Counted from the stretch's first letter, positions 10,950 to 25,222 are shown. The stretch: 64,000 nt of DNA from Combretum micranthum (GCA_024138025.1 JAMXBD010000816.1:496001-560000), one strand, 5' to 3'. The notes: generated by a model not told the origin, from the sequence alone. Numbers and translations are program-made.

Positions 10950-11678
10950 GATGTTTGACCAGATTGGTACATATCTAGGATTTATTTTACACAGAACGGA
11001 AATCTAAGCAAGAATACATCAAATTGCATTCTTGAAAAACTGAGGCGCAAATTGACAGGCTGGAAATCAAAGATACTCACCATAGCAGGCATTTTAATTT
11101 GATTAAATCGACTCTTGAAGGATTTCTTAATTATTATTCGGAAGCAGCTTTTATCCCAAAATGTATCATAATCAAAGCATAGAGGCTGATCCGAAACATC
11201 TTTTTAGAAGATGGTGGTAGGAGAAGATGCAAGAAATAACCTGGAGGTAACTTACTAAACCTAAAGATAGAGGCATATTAGGTTTTGAGGATCTTCAAGA
11301 AAGGAACATTGCTTGTATAGCAAAATTATGTTGGTGCTTAAATTATCAACATCTAATTTAGAAGGAAATGGTGAAGAAACATTTAAGATCTTTAAGACTC
11401 AATAACAAGACCAGAGGTCTAAAATTATGCGAGAAATGGATAAAACTATGGCATAGGTAGAAGAGAATTGTAGTTATAGACTGAAGAGTGACAACTAATG
11501 TAATTTCTAGACTGCTAAGTGAGCGAAGAAGGGAGTTCTCACAAAGTTCATCTACGACCCATTCACTAAGGATATGTTACAACCTAAGGTAGTGTCAACT
11601 TGGTTGGATGTGGAAAATTGCAATGAAGACATTATTGGCTATCCATTAGATGAGGACATCAAGTTGAAACTTAGCCAT
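10950..11678 (+). pseudogene. LINE reverse transcriptase, C-terminal part (5' segment of a split LINE)
   Basis: Broken frames on the plus strand give peptides typical of the region after the catalytic core of plant L1-type LINEs: RKLTGWKSKILTIAG (near 11045), then TKPKDRGILGFEDLQERN (near 11260), then CIAKLCWCL. Several stops and frameshifts are present and the N-terminal endonuclease and RT core are not recognisable upstream. The segment stops at 11678, where a TGT… element begins after the 5-bp duplication GCCAT. It resumes at 20279 in the same reading frame. Confidence 0.75.
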
Positions 11679-14600
11679 TGTAAATCCCTTGATTTTTGGC
11701 TAAAATTAGAGTAAACTCTAACCCTAATCAAACCGAAACTTCAAAAATCAATAAAAATCAAGGCATACTAGTAGTTTTAACTCTGGTAATCCCACATTCA
11801 AAACCTAGGAATAATATAAATGAGTTAATGATAGATTATAGTTTAGAATAATAAAGCATAGCTTAAAAAAATCAGATTCGCAAAAAATTTGATCGTTTCG
11901 GACCTGAGTAGGATCAGTTCTCAAAAAGCATGTCTCTGTGCTCAGGATAGTAAAAATTATCCAAAAGTATGTTAGACTCATAACTTAACAAGGATTCGTA
12001 AACTATCAGTTTTGTAATTTTTTTCGATATCTAAAAATATCATATATAGCCTTTTATGCTATTTTCTTTATTATTGATAATTTAATTATTTCGTCTACTA
12101 TTTATTACTATTCACCTATCTTTACCTTTTCTTACTACCTACTTTTTACATCTTACATATCTATTACTTACAATTTACTTTTCCCATAATACTTTTTACA
12201 TAACCTCTCTTACACTTTATTACATTTCTTTATCAAAATTAATTTTTTTCACTCACTCTCTTTCTTGTTCTCCCTTTGGCCGGCCCATAGTCCCCCCTTC
12301 CTCTCTCAATTTTATTTTTTAAAATTTATTTTATTACATCCAAATTCCCTCTATTATTCTTTATTAATAACACCTCTCCCTCTATTTCTTTCACAAATTT
12401 TCATTTCACTTAACAAAACTCTACCAAATTTTTATCTCAAACTTTTCTCTCCAAAATTCTCTTTCCAACTCTCTCTTCTTTCCATAAACCTATCATTCCA
12501 ATACTTCATTTCTTCTTCCAACCACAAATAATCTTAAACAAAGATTCCTAAAACTATCTTTATATTCATGTTAACATAACATGATCGTAGTGTATATTTC
12601 CTAAACCTATAGGTATTATAAAAGCAACAATATGTTCATATCTTGTTTAACAATGTTTAAATATTATTATTGTTGTTGTTATATTATTATGTTTTATTAT
12701 TGCATCTAATCTGACTTTTATATATTACTAGGTATATTTACGTGTGTGTGTGTGTGTGTATTCTTAGAGCCTATAAGTTCACTAACATAACTTTTATTAT
12801 TCATGCTCTAATTTTTCTTTCAATTTTTTATTTATTTCATGCAATTTTATTAAGACTAATCATTATAATCTTAGACTTATCCTTAACCTTATCAAGTCAA
12901 AACAATCTTTTTTTTATTTATCTTTGTGAACTTGCCCATGTCTGTCACGACTCTAATATGGGGCCTAACAGGATTTATCTAAAGCCATCATATCACGTGT
13001 GCACCCGTAACATGAGAGCCGTCTTGTATGTCAGAGTATACAAGACTCTATTTATTTATAAATTTTTCATACAAATGATATAATATATTATAGTATTTCA
13101 ACTATGGAATCCAGTTTTCCAATTTCTACCAAGATCGCAGAGAATCGGTATCCCCCACCAAATAGTGAAATTGGGTTTCCAAACTACAACATACAAAATT
13201 TAGAATTCATCTAATTTACATTCTAAGTTCATCATCCTATATCTTTATCTTCAATAGAGTTTGTTGGAAAAGCTCTCTTCACACATTCCTAGCCCAATCC
13301 CAGCTGGTAATAATCCTGCACAAAAACTGTAGGGGGTGAGCGAACCACGGGCTCAGTGAATAACCAGACTTATCACAACAAGCAAGTTATTATCAATCAT
13401 ATGTAATGCATCAATCAAACACATGAACAATTACAAGCTTGGACAATCCGGAATCCAAACAGGATGGAGATTTACGCCCTCTCATCGGGGTTGAAGGAAC
13501 CGATACCTGAATCACCTACCCAGGAGAAACTAAGTACACAGGAATCCATAATCCTCACAATTATTATCTCTTTATGTTAATGAAGTTTTAAACACTCAGT
13601 TCCTGTCTTGTACCTTAGAAACTCCACTAAGTGTTAGCCATTTCACAGCGATACCATGGGCGGCGCCCTTCGTTACCAGTTAGTTCCCATGGAACCGACA
13701 GTACAAGGTAAACTTGCGTAGAACTAATAGCCCATTGCCTAGAAAACCAAGTATTACCGAGAACCGAAATTCTAACACGTGATAGGTTTCGTAAAAATAT
13801 AATGCAGTTTATGCAAATCGTGCAATGCATGTCCGTTTCATTTATAGTACCGACAGTTGTTAATCAAGTTTAAAGCGATCATACAATTTACAAACAATCG
13901 TCAACATATTTCATACAATATTTATTACAATAGGATTATCGCTTATATTATGATCCATTCAATCATACACCACGCATCATGCTGTATCCCAATCCCGCAT
14001 GCATATCAATTGAATATATATATATATATTCCAAATGCAACTACTACAAGCACAAACAATGTAACAAGTCTAAGTTACTCACCTGTGGTCCTCGCTAAGT
14101 TTGTATAAGCTACCGGAAATCCGGAAATTGATCTATTTTCCTATGAAAGGAAGTAATAGAGATTTATTATTGGATTATTTCTGTAAGAGAAGTCTTCCTA
14201 TAATTAAAGGCGCTGATTCTAATCACCGAATATTAGACTAAACCCGTTATTTTGATTATTGCATCGTTAAATAATTTAATTAATTCATTTTAGATACCTA
14301 AATATTCCGTATTGATGTTTGATATAGTTTTTATTAATTGCTAACTATATTTTTATTCAAGGGGTTTGTCTTTTCTTAAGTTCTACTGCTTTTAATAGAA
14401 GATTTTTATTTATTAATTCTTTGCCCGTCAACCTTATCTGTCTCTCAAATTGGTATTTTTATTTATTTAAGGGTATATTCTAGTATTTATATCTTTCAAG
14501 AATTATAAAAATCGTATTTAGATATATCAAGTTTCTATTATATTTCAGTTTTATTTTTGTTGTAAAACAAGCTAAGTGTAATACTATAATATTACTAGTA

Positions 14601-17600
14601 ATATTAGTATTGAAAAATCAATATCGGTATTAGTATTAAATACAAGTATAATAATAACAACAATTTTTAGATAACTAGTAATTACTACCCTAAGTGACAA
14701 AAGTAGAATTGATGATAGTATAATTATAGCGACTTTAATGTAAAATAACAATATTGATAACTCTAATGAAAATATTAATAATACGAAATACTATAAACAG
14801 TAGTAATAATAATAGTAATAATCATAACTATATTAATAGAAATAACAGTAACATTGATATAAGTTTAAAAGTGAAACTGAGTGAATTTCTATTTGTGATT
14901 TCTTATTCGTTTTAAATCCGATTTCGTTGTATAAATAGTCGATTTGATAGTACTCGAAGAGTACTTTATAGTAGTGAAATTATTTTCAAGAAAAGAGACT
15001 TGTACAATTTTTAAATTTATGAAGAACATACATAGGTTTCAAATGAATCCTAACAATTGTAGTCAAAACTTGTTTTGATCATATCTAACTCATTTCTAAT
15101 CCGTTTTCGATGAATAAATAGTCGTTTTCATAGCATTTTCCGAGTACAATCCATTAACGGTCTTAGTTTTATCAAAAGAAGTCATTAAGGGAACGAAAAG
15201 TACAAGAACAGTCCGCTCTGTTCGTGTAGATCTGGCAGCAGAAATTCCGTTTTTGTTTTTGTAATATCTAATTCGTTTCTTATCCATTTTTAACAAATAA
15301 ATAGTCGATTTCATAGGATTTTTCGTGTTCTTTCCATTGGTGGGGTCGTTTTTGGCTTATAACAAACACATAAATACAGTTTATTCGTTCTTTCTAGGAA
15401 TACACATAAGTCATTTAAATTTCGACTTAACTTTGTCGTAGTTTAAGTTTAGTCTTGGTTTTTCCCTTCTAAGATTTGAATTTCTATACTTAAGAATCTT
15501 CGAGTTGTTGTATTTATTTATTAAATAATCTAAATGTCATCAATATAATACTAGCTTAATTTTGATAATTTCTAAGTCAAATTTCTAAAGAGCAAACATA
15601 ATGAATATTTGAAATTGATATGATTCTTACCTTTGTTAGACAATAGATGGGGTATAGTTCCTCCTTCTCGATGAAAGTAGTGATCTAAAGAGTATAGTAG
15701 AAAGATGAGTAACTCACAAGAATTAATCTAACTAAACTGGTATATGTATGTACATAATCTTACCTTTTAGATTCAAACTCGAATTTATGATTTACCAAAG
15801 GCTATTTATCTTGATTTTTGGTGTTGTTTTGAAAGAGGAAATGAATAGGTTTGAATGTGGTTGATGCTTGAATGGGTTGTAGGATGTAAGACAAGAGTTA
15901 TATTTGCTTTAGAGCTCCTTAGAGGTTGCCTAAGTAAAGGAATTGATGAATAAAAGTGGCTGCTCGTTTTTCCTTTTGTAGCTAAGGTTTCAACAAGTTT
16001 TTGTAGAGATTTTGAGTTAATTTAGTGTCTAACTTAAGTCTATATATATGTACTAAGGTTAGGTTAAGTTTAGGAGGCTGAGTAGGGTGTTTTGGTCTTG
16101 AAAAATGCAAATTTCTGCTGTTGTTTTCTCGGGTGGAAATCTGATGCGACTTTGAGGACAATTTTGGTTGAATTTGTATGAAAATTGTAGCTAATTTCTA
16201 GGGGAATTAAATGTGTTTGTTTGGTAGTTAATTAAGGTTGTTTATGTGTGTAAAATAGGGGCTCAAGTTACAAGAAAATCGGATAAAAAAATGGGGCCAA
16301 AATCGTGTGAACACAAAGGTTAATTTCCAACTTTTCTGCTGTATTTTGTTTGCTGATTTCCTCCTGCTGCAGCTACTAGTTTGGAATTTTCTAGGCAGAT
16401 TTGGAGTTGTTTGGGTTGCATAATTGAGTTGGAATTCTTAGCATTAAATATTGATCTAATGTGGATTGTTTTAATTGGATTTTATGTCATTTTCGTGTTG
16501 AATATTGGAGCTCAAAATTGGATCAAAGTTGGATAAAAATTGAAGTTCACTGCAGTTCCAACTCTGTTTTTCACGGTAATTGAACTTCATTTGCAGCTGT
16601 TTTATGACTTGTTTTGAACTGAAATTGTATTGCATTTAAGGCTAATCCTATGTGGAGTATTGTGGTTGGTTTGTATGTCATTTTCAAGTTGAATATATGT
16701 GTTTGAATTACACACATTTGCTGGACGAAAATCAACGTTGAATGCAGCCGAAATTTCCTTCTGTTCCGTGATTTGAATTTGCTGCACTATTCTCTATTTT
16801 GCCAGCTTGTAATAGGGATGAGGATGCTGCAACGTGGATTCAACTTGTTCCCTTCGTGGTGAGCTGTAGTCGAGCAGCATGGCCTACCCTGTTCGGTGAA
16901 GCAAGCCCTGCGCGTGGAAGAATATGCCAGCCGCTTGTGCTGACCGAGTCCTCTGTTTCAGCGTGGAATTCCAGCGTGAAGACTGTGGACTCTGCTCGAC
17001 TTCTGCTGCTGCTTCCTTCTTCCAACACGGATGTTGCTGCGCGTGGATGGAAAAATGTAATTTCCGTTCGTGGTTGCTGCGTGGAGTTCATCTTGTGCGT
17101 GATTTCCCTTGTTTCCATGGATTCCTTTGTTCGCAAATTTTCAATTTCTACTGCAGCCGATGTATTTCATTGTACCGTGATTGTTCATCGTGGAATCCTG
17201 CTCCGTTTTGTATTTCATTTATTTATTTATTAGATTAATAGCTAATTAAAATCATTTAACCACTATTAATTTATAAACATATATTTATAACCGTTATGTA
17301 CAAGTTTTATAGAGTTTTCCTAAGTTACTTATAAAACTCTGAGTTGTTTATACGTACAAATTTTTAGTTCCGAATTTATACAATTAGTTATTTTTAGTAT
17401 TTTAACTTATGCGATTAAATTTTTCAAGTTTAACAAATTGAATTAGGAACTAAGTCTTAATGAATTTAGAATTCCTTTAAAAGTATACAACGGGTTTGAA
17501 ATCTTCATTTTAGATTTAGATTAATAATTATTGTTCGGTATTAGTATCTACTATGTATTTATAATCTTAGTATTTCCTCTTTAAATTATTGTTTTATACC

Positions 17601-20273
17601 GATAAGCTCTATTAATAAACTGTATCTTATCGGTTTTGAAATTTAGAGCTACTTCTAATTATATCTTGAATTATCAGTTCAAGATACGAAATCTCATTTT
17701 TGGTATCTATTAAGATCAAGAAAATTTTTATTTGGGTTTTTCAAGCTACGAATGAGTTCATAGATCTATTCTAAGATTTTTGTTGAGTCATATATTTTTG
17801 AATTAGTTTCACATTTACCAATTTGTTCATTTTCCAGTTATGAAAATTACATTGGCAACTCAAGATTTTAATTTCTAAAATCTATAAATCTTTTAATTAG
17901 AATGTTAGTGAGATTTAAATATTTATTTAAGATCTAGATTCATAGATATTGATCTATTTTTGATCTTATCGTATCTTTTGTATTCTAATGTTTTCTCTTT
18001 TAGTCTATACTTTCAAAACTTGTATGTTCTAAAAATTAATCGTCTGTTATTGTGACTTAAATTTAAGGTTAACCATGATTTCTTGTTGGACGATTGATTC
18101 ATTTTACCAAACGTTATGTTTTTCTGTATATGAGTTATTTATTCTAATTTGTTAATAACAATATATTTTTGTTTAGTGCTACTTAATATTAATAGATTCA
18201 TAATAGCTTGAACACTATTATTTCATTATTTACCAAGTATAGGGTTCATTTTCTAGGTATTGAATTTAAGGAAAAAAATTCAGTAATTTATATTAACGAT
18301 TAGTTTATCGTTGTTTTTAAACTACGTGAGATCATAGAAGTTATTGTTTGTATTTTCAAAATTTTTATTGGTAACGATTTTAATCTTTCTAATTATAATC
18401 AAATTCATTCCTACTTTAACATTTTTAAATCGAGAAAAATTTAGAGTGATTTTTACTACTTGTTCCTATTATTCTAAATAATCAAATATTACATTTTTAG
18501 TATTTGTTAAAATCAGGTTACGTAAAATTTGGGGGATTACAATGTCTAAGTCCGAAAAGCCTTGATTAAAGCTAAGACTTCCCAATACTTGACATTTATT
18601 ATGTGTTTATTTTATTTCTGTATTTTATCTTTCATATGATTTTTTTTTATCATGTTACTTATCTTCAAGCTCATAGGCATCCATGATTATATTGTTGTTG
18701 TCTTAATAAAAGAAGTTCTTCCTTTGATGAAGACAATAAGACTAAGCTCTTTATTAAAATGATTTTTTTTTTTCACTTAGGACAAATTTTCCATTAAAGA
18801 CTTAGTATTGTTACAACAAAATTCTTTTAAAAAATTTGGACAAGTTCATTATAAATTTTAGTGTCGTTATTACCCAAAACTTTTTCAAAATTTAACTAAG
18901 TAGTTTCATTACTCTCTTTTCAAACTACCAATAATAAAATTTATTATTTAAAACCTTAATGTTGATAATTCTATGCCATGAAAATTTTTCTAAAAAACTT
19001 ATTTATAAGATTACCACTAACACTTTAATAAAAAAGCTAAGAACTACACAAGTTTTTTCAAGTTAAGCAAAAATCAACTCACTAGATAAAAATCCACTTA
19101 AGAATAAAAATTGGTAGATGACGTGAAAGACTAAATTTTTTTAATTTAATTTATCTTTTAAAAGTTAAGGAAAAATAATTATAATAAGAAATCACCCACT
19201 TACAATAACTTAAAATTTTTTTAATTTTCTTTCCAACAACTTAAAATAAATTATGTTAAGAATATTGAGGCATGAATTGTTGTTAATAAGGAGTAATATA
19301 TATATATAATATATATATATGTATATTGCCATGTTGATGTGTCTATAAATTCTATGATCACCTCTAAGATATTTTAATTACATGAAAGAATTTAATAAAT
19401 GGATTCATGTATAGCATATAGTGAGTCACATTGCATTCACTATTTTACACTTGGTGGGACGAGGGTATAATATTGTTGGTTGGTATGACTGATAGTATCT
19501 ACCTGTTGGCAAATAGTAGCCGGTATGATCTACATGTTTGGTGTAGGCAAGTAGTAGTCGATAGAATCTACATGTTTTATGTTGGCATATAGTAGCTGGT
19601 ATAATTTATAAAAGTCTTATTTTAAAAAGTGTTGGTCGTAATTGGCAGGTAAACCTAACCCCAAATGAAGGGCGTAAATTCATTCAACATATGGTTCCTG
19701 AAAAATCATATGTCTTGCTTGCTCACATGTTGAGTGCATCACATATGCTTGTCTAATTATAACTTTGTTTGATATGTTGATTTGAGTATGATAACCTAGG
19801 AATATTCTCATTAAGCTAGTTGAGCTCACACTCCCACAGATTTTTGTCATCGCAGGAACATCATTTAATCTACCCGAGATCCCCTTTTATCGGGGTTAGG
19901 TCATGCTTTTGAAAAGGCTTTTTGGGGAAATTCGATCAAAATCTTTAGATAGAAATTCCCTTAAAATCTTTTGACTATAGACATTTATGTATGTAAGACT
20001 TAAGTTGTATTACAAATCCTTGGAAATTTATCGGGAGAATGCTCTTAAGTTTATGTAAAAACCTTATTATGATTAATCTAGTGGATATATATTTATTAGT
20101 TCTTGTATGCTTTATATTATTGCTTAAACCACATATTCCACCAGTGTCTCTTATTACTATGTTAGACACCTTACATATTATCAAGACTTTCGTGTGACTA
20201 AGGTAGTCATTCTTAAGTCTTAATATTATATGTAGTAGACTACCACATTTATGGTATCCTTTGGGGCTTAACA
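11679..20273 (+). mobile_element. Long LTR-like element A (solo LTR?), inserted in the LINE
   Basis: The ends are TGTAAATCCC at 11679 and GGGGCTTAACA ending at 20273, flanked by a perfect 5-bp duplication GCCAT (11674-11678 and 20274-20278). Removing the element and one duplication lets the LINE frame run on without a break, which validates both boundaries. A nested element (12943-18541) accounts for 5.6 kb, leaving about 3.0 kb of element A. Near its right end it carries, in the opposite orientation to elements B and C, the family landmarks GGGCGTAAAT (near 19671) and TAAGCTAGTTGAGCTC (near 19813). No coding capacity is visible. TG…CA ends and 5-bp duplications fit an LTR; a solo LTR is the simplest reading. 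Confidence 0.75.
12943..18541 (-). mobile_element. Long LTR-like element B, nested inside element A
   Basis: The ends are TGTCACGACT at 12943 and GGGGGATTACA ending at 18541, with a perfect 5-bp duplication ATGTC (12938-12942 and 18542-18546). Read on the minus strand it begins TGTAATCCCCC, like element A's TGTAAATCCC, so I place it on the minus strand. Shared landmarks lie 390-530 bases from the left end (GGGCTCAGTGAA near 13349, GGAGATTTACGCCCTC near 13466). It contains short open frames around 16800-17240 in a GC-richer stretch with repeated CGTGGA words, but no domain. At 5.6 kb it is unusually long for a solo LTR; an internal duplication or further insertion is possible. Confidence 0.75.
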
Positions 20274-20278
20274 GCCAT

Positions 20279-21290
20279 CACCTTCTAACACAGGATTCTA
20301 CGGAAGATGTACTAGCTTGGCGATTGGATGTAAGTAGCAAAGTCACATCTAAATCAGCTTATGAAAATCTAAATAAGGAGGGCACTAGTATTACTTCTGG
20401 AAAGAAGAACAACTGGGTTTGGAAGGATTGTATCCTCACATGTCAACTTCTTTTAGCACGTAGCTTGTCTGTTGACCCGTTATGTTGCATGTGTGGAGAG
20501 CATATAGAAGATAGCCCTCATCTTTTTATGAATTGTAGATGATCAAAAAGTAGGTGGATATCGTTAAATGATTTGCCCCATTTCCTAGCAACTTTCTCTT
20601 TGCCATTCAGTGTATGGTTGGAAGTAAACAGCAGAACCAAAGCCAAGCATACTAGCCATGCCGGAACACCATAGAGCATAAGTTTCTTTTTTGCTTTATG
20701 GTATATCTGGAAAGCTAAGAATGAGTATATCTTTAGAAGTAGCAACATTATAAATGATTAGAAGCACATTGTTTGCCCTACTGCAAATGAATACCGAGCT
20801 ACAATCCTGAATTCAAAATGCTATCAATAGTTTTTTGAGATACTGGTTGGAGCTGTTCAAACGACATAGATTTAAAAATCAATGTAGATATTGATTTTAA
20901 CCTTAAGGAGTACATTATTTGTGTTGCTGGGTGTGTACGTGAAAGAAATGGCCTTTGTAGAGGTGGTTTTAGGACGAAAATAATAGCAAGCTCTCCCCCT
21001 AGAAGTTGAATTTTGGGGTTTTTTACTAGGGCCTTAAAACAATAGCCTTTCATCATGATTAGAATATCTTGTTTGAATCGGACTCCTTTACAGTTGTCCA
21101 ATCGAGTCATTCCAATGATATTAATACTGATTGTCTACCAAGCTTCATAATTTTTTGTAGGCAACTTATTCGGATGGTCCCATGGGTTCACTTATCTAGA
21201 TGTCTAGAGAAGAGAACTATATAGCACATGATCTAGCTCAAGGATGTGCAATAGCAAATCAAGACTTCTTTTTTGCTAACTTGATTTTGA
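20279..21290 (+). pseudogene. LINE zinc-binding (zf-RVT) and RNase H-like region (3' segment of split LINE)
   Basis: The frame continues that of 10950-11678 across the element A insertion. The SKVTSKSAYENL motif, then a zinc-binding pattern CCMCGEHIEDSPHLFMNC (near 20484-20538), identify the zf-RVT region of plant LINEs. Downstream, WYIWKAKNEYIF (near 20699) and CVRERNGLCRGGF (near 20934) resemble the linker and start of the RNase H domain found in this LINE group. Stops and frameshifts interrupt the sequence, so it is dead. No poly-A tail could be placed with confidence; the 3' limit is approximate. Confidence 0.75.
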
Positions 21291-22421
21291 GTCATATTTT
21301 TTTCTTGTTTATCTCTTTCTATCAAGGATCTTTCATCTAGATCTAATTGTATTGTCCTTCTTATGGACCTTTTTGAGCTTTTATCCCTTCCTTACTCCAA
21401 GCCGATTCGACTGTCTTGTCTTTGGGAACTTATTTTGTTTGTTGTTTGCAATTTTTGCTTAAGTAGCAACACTCTTTCTACTGGCGTGGCGCTGGTGGGT
21501 GGTGCATGGTTTAGCAATCAATTCGAAGCAAAGGAAATGGTCCCTTCTCCGCTACGGGAGATGCTACTGGCACGGACTGCGCAGGAAATAAAACAAGGAT
21601 CTTTCAAGGTTTGGCGCATATACCCGCTCAATAGCATCCAACGACATATGAAGCTTTTTAGCTCACCGAAAAAAAGAAAAAAGTTTAAATAGTAACCAAA
21701 TTGAATATTTATGCAAAGTTCAAGTACCAAATTTGACCTTTTTTTTTTAAATTTTAAAGCCAAAGATGCATGTTATGAAATGTTATACTCATTTAGACTT
21801 TTACTTAGCAAAGGTTATAATTAGATTTAAAGTTGCTGAATACCATACCTAATTAAATTTTTTATTTTGCCACATACAACATCTGGCCCCATTATCTTGG
21901 GAAAAGTGATGCGGCAAATACTTATTGCTAGAGCAAAAGCATAGATATAAAGAAATTAGAGGTCAGATTGTAAATTTGACAGAATAATTTTTACAACTTT
22001 AAATTTTACATACCAAAAATAAAGAAAAAGCACCTTGAAATTTAGATAATAATGTTAATGTTGATATTACACCACTTTTGTATATGATCAAGATCATCGG
22101 TGGATCTATTGACTTGACTTTGATCATGTGTCGGTGTTGACAATTTCGACGGTAATGCGTAGGCATAAGTTAGCAGCCCAGGAGTCCTAACATTGGTTGT
22201 TGACCATCAACATCAGTGGTCACGATCTACCCATTTTGTTTGCATCAACAGAGTATTTGAATGTCATTTCTGACACTGCAATAAGCGGCTTATGGCCCCA
22301 TTCAATATTTATTTATTGAAACTTATAAAATTTTTTAGTTATGTCAATTATTTTTTGTTTTTTTTTTTTCACTTTTCGGCTTATAACATTAGTCTAGGAA
22401 ATCGGACCTGATCCTTTGTTT
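21291..22421. other. No recognised gene
   Basis: A GC-richer frame at 21363-21692 (109 codons) lies just past the LINE remnant and may be captured or LINE-derived 3' sequence; I do not recognise it. The remainder is AT-rich spacer up to the hAT target duplication. Confidence 0.4.
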
Positions 22422-22439
22422 TCTAAAACTAGACATCAG

Positions 22440-22556
22440 CACGGTTCGGGTCGGTTCCGAACCCGAACCGGAACCGAAACAGCCAGAGTCGGGGCAGTTT
22501 CAAAGGTTTCAAGGAACCGGCGGTCCCGGTTCCAGCGGCTCCAGTTCCGGTTCCAC
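22440..22556. repeat. Left subterminal repeats of hAT copy 2
   Basis: Alternating GGTTCGGG, CCGAACCGG and GGTTCCGG words, like those at 1785-1980, occupy about 115 bases inside the left terminus and end at a T run (22564-22575). They are probable transposase-binding sequences by analogy with Ac. Confidence 0.7.
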
Positions 22557-22912
22557 GTGAACCTTTTTTTTTTTTGGAAAAAAATAAAGAAAACAAAAAC
22601 CCTAAAATCAACAAAAACAATTACAACTTAATTATACCCAAAGTAAACATTTAAAATTTTTAAAAATAAAATATAATGGTTAGCAAATAATAAACACAAT
22701 TACGAACACATAGAAGTTGATTAACATACAGGCAAACGATGGCGAGTAAATTTCATTGCGCCAAACATTACATATTACCTCCACAACACATGAACACACT
22801 AACTATTTACAACCACAAATAACTAAATAGAATCACACAGTTCATTGATCTGACTACAATACCAACACCACATGGTAGAATAATATCAATCGAGTAAATG
22901 TAAAGTTAATGC

Positions 22913-25222
22913 TCATTGGCCTGGACTAGTCCCCAGAGAGGTTGCAGCTGTGCTTCCCGCAGATGAGTTGAAGTCACTGAAATACTCGTCTTCCTCACTT
23001 GAGTAGTCCTTCAAGTCTTGTTACCGTCGTTCTGCACGAGTCCAATCATGGTTGCAAGCTAGTGCCTCAACCCTCGCGGGACCATACCGGGACCTCTGCT
23101 CATCCAACTGCTGCCCAGCAATGTTGAATGCTTGCTCAACTGCCACAATTGAAGCAGGTGCAGCCAATACTTATCTAGCAATTCGAGATAGTATTGGAAA
23201 CGTCTCCTAGTGATGTTTCCACCAGTCTAAGATGTCAAAGTTGTATGCATCCACCATGTCACCAAACTCGAATACCGTGTTCAAGTACTTGTCAATCTCT
23301 GAGTCTGATCCACTGCCGCCTATGCCGCGGTGCTTTTTAAACCACCAGTGCTGGAGCACCACTCTGGGCTTCTCCACAGTAGTTGATATGGGGGCATTAC
23401 TTATGGTTGCTGGACTGGTGGGTATTTGTCCACCATATGTGCTACTAAATTGAGAATATAAGTTCAACAGCACATTACTTGTCTCTTTCGCGACATTATT
23501 AGCAAAAATTGCATAAATGTCTTGAGTATCTGACAACTTGTCCACATGTTCGTAATAGTAATACACGACTTCGCAAAATCCCTCAACTTTGTTGCGTGGG
23601 TCCAACAACCATGTTACGTTGTATATCATAGGAATTTCTCTATAATACTTCAACCACTTACGAGTCATACCGTTAACACATATTTGCAAAATTGGATCAG
23701 ATCTTACCTGTTGGAGTGTCCCAATGATGTTGCAGGCCTCCAGTAAAAAAGATGGACACTGGGATTGTACACATGGGAGAAAACATTTGTGTAGTCATAG
23801 AAGACCTTCAGCTGCAACAAGTTGCTACAGAAGTTCCATTCATTGGATGCAATGGTATGTTTGGTATATGTGCAATGGCGAAGCTACATAGCAATTCCTT
23901 ATATGGTACCGTGCTAGCTAGAAGCTTGTACGTCGAATTCCATCGGTGTTGCACATCCTTTTGAATTTTCTCGGCTTTTGCCATGCACACCACACCATTT
24001 TCGCCATTCTCTATTAATAGATGGATGGTCGGTAATGAAGTCAACCACAGCTTTTATGGGAGATGTACGGATTTTTAAAGAATCCATTCCATCTTTCACA
24101 CATAAATTCAAGATGTGATATGCACATCTTATGTGGAAAAAGGTTCCCCCAAGCGTTGGTTGGCATAACGATCAAGATCAAACTACTTACTGTATTGCTG
24201 CAGCATTATCGAATCCTAATTGAAAAAATTTTTTGTCAACCCGTACTCATCAAGAATTGTTCATATTGTGGCATATATGTTTTGAGCTGTATGGGATCCA
24301 TCCATTTTTCTTAATGCAATTAATCTCTTTTGCATTACCCAATGTCTATCAATCCAATGAGATGTAATCCCCATATACGAACTTTCACCCATCTATCAGT
24401 CCAAATGTCGAACAGATGGACACACATGTATGAGATTAGAAAAAGTTGCTTGGAGCTGTCCCTTATCCTTGCGGTACATTTTTAGACAATGTCGTTTCAT
24501 TGTCGTAGCACTCCATTTAGGTGCTTGTGGCTGCAGAGTTCTTGGTGGCAATAGACAAGATCTGCATTTTCGCTTGCATTAAAACCAAATGCAACCCACT
24601 TATCATTTGCATCCATGGCATCACGATATTGTTCTTCATTAAATGCCACAGCCTTGCTTCTTTTTGGAACCGATCGTGATATTTGTTGTTGTGATGGATC
24701 CAAACCATACTCACTAGGATGCTTTGACTTTAGATGTTTGGAAAGACTACCATATCCATCTCCTTTAAAAAGGCATAGTTTGCATTGCAATAATTGCAAT
24801 GCGCCCTAGTCTTCCCATCTGGCCCTTCGACTTCCTAAAATGTTTAGTGAACATATTAGACTTATATGGTCGAGGTGGCTTTGTGGCTAGATTTGTCTCG
24901 ATGGAGGGTGTATTTCTTCACCCAAAGCACCATAGTCCTTAGCTTCATGTTGTGGTAGTTGTTCCATTTTCAGATCTTGGGAGTCATTATCATCATCTCC
25001 TTATTGGTGGTAAACTGGATTGACTGTCTCGAAACCTTATGGCAGAGGGAATTGTTCAGGTGTAAAATCAAAGTCGGACACCCGAGGCTCATTAAAGTCA
25101 TAGCAGTCAGCATCCTTATCTACATTGATAGTAGGCTCTTGCCGGCACTCGGGTATCTTCGCCTTTAATTTGTCTTTCTTTGCAGATTTCTTTGATGACC
25201 CACCAAAGAAAAAGGAAGCCAT
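22913..25222 (-). pseudogene. hAT-family transposase of copy 2, frameshifted and with stops
   Basis: The span runs from the ATG at 25222 to a TGA at 22913-22915, about 770 codons if uninterrupted, a normal size for Ac-like transposases. Visible in order: MASFFFGGSSKKSAKK start; BED finger remnants ending SLSKHLKSKHP (near 24725); the RWNSTY motif (near 23940); LDPRNK (near 23605); and the C-terminal hAT dimerisation region with DKYL, FDILDWWKHH (near 23210), FPILSRIA and VAVEQAF. Single-base deletions relative to copy 1, plus in-frame stops such as the TAG right after DWWKHH, disrupt it. It cannot make a full transposase as assembled, but its ends could be mobilised by a source copy. Confidence 0.88.

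Noticed and set aside
16799..17238. 144- and 104-codon frames in a GC-richer stretch
   Set aside because: They lie inside LTR-like element B, overlap on both strands, and show repeated CGTGGA words instead of a recognisable domain.
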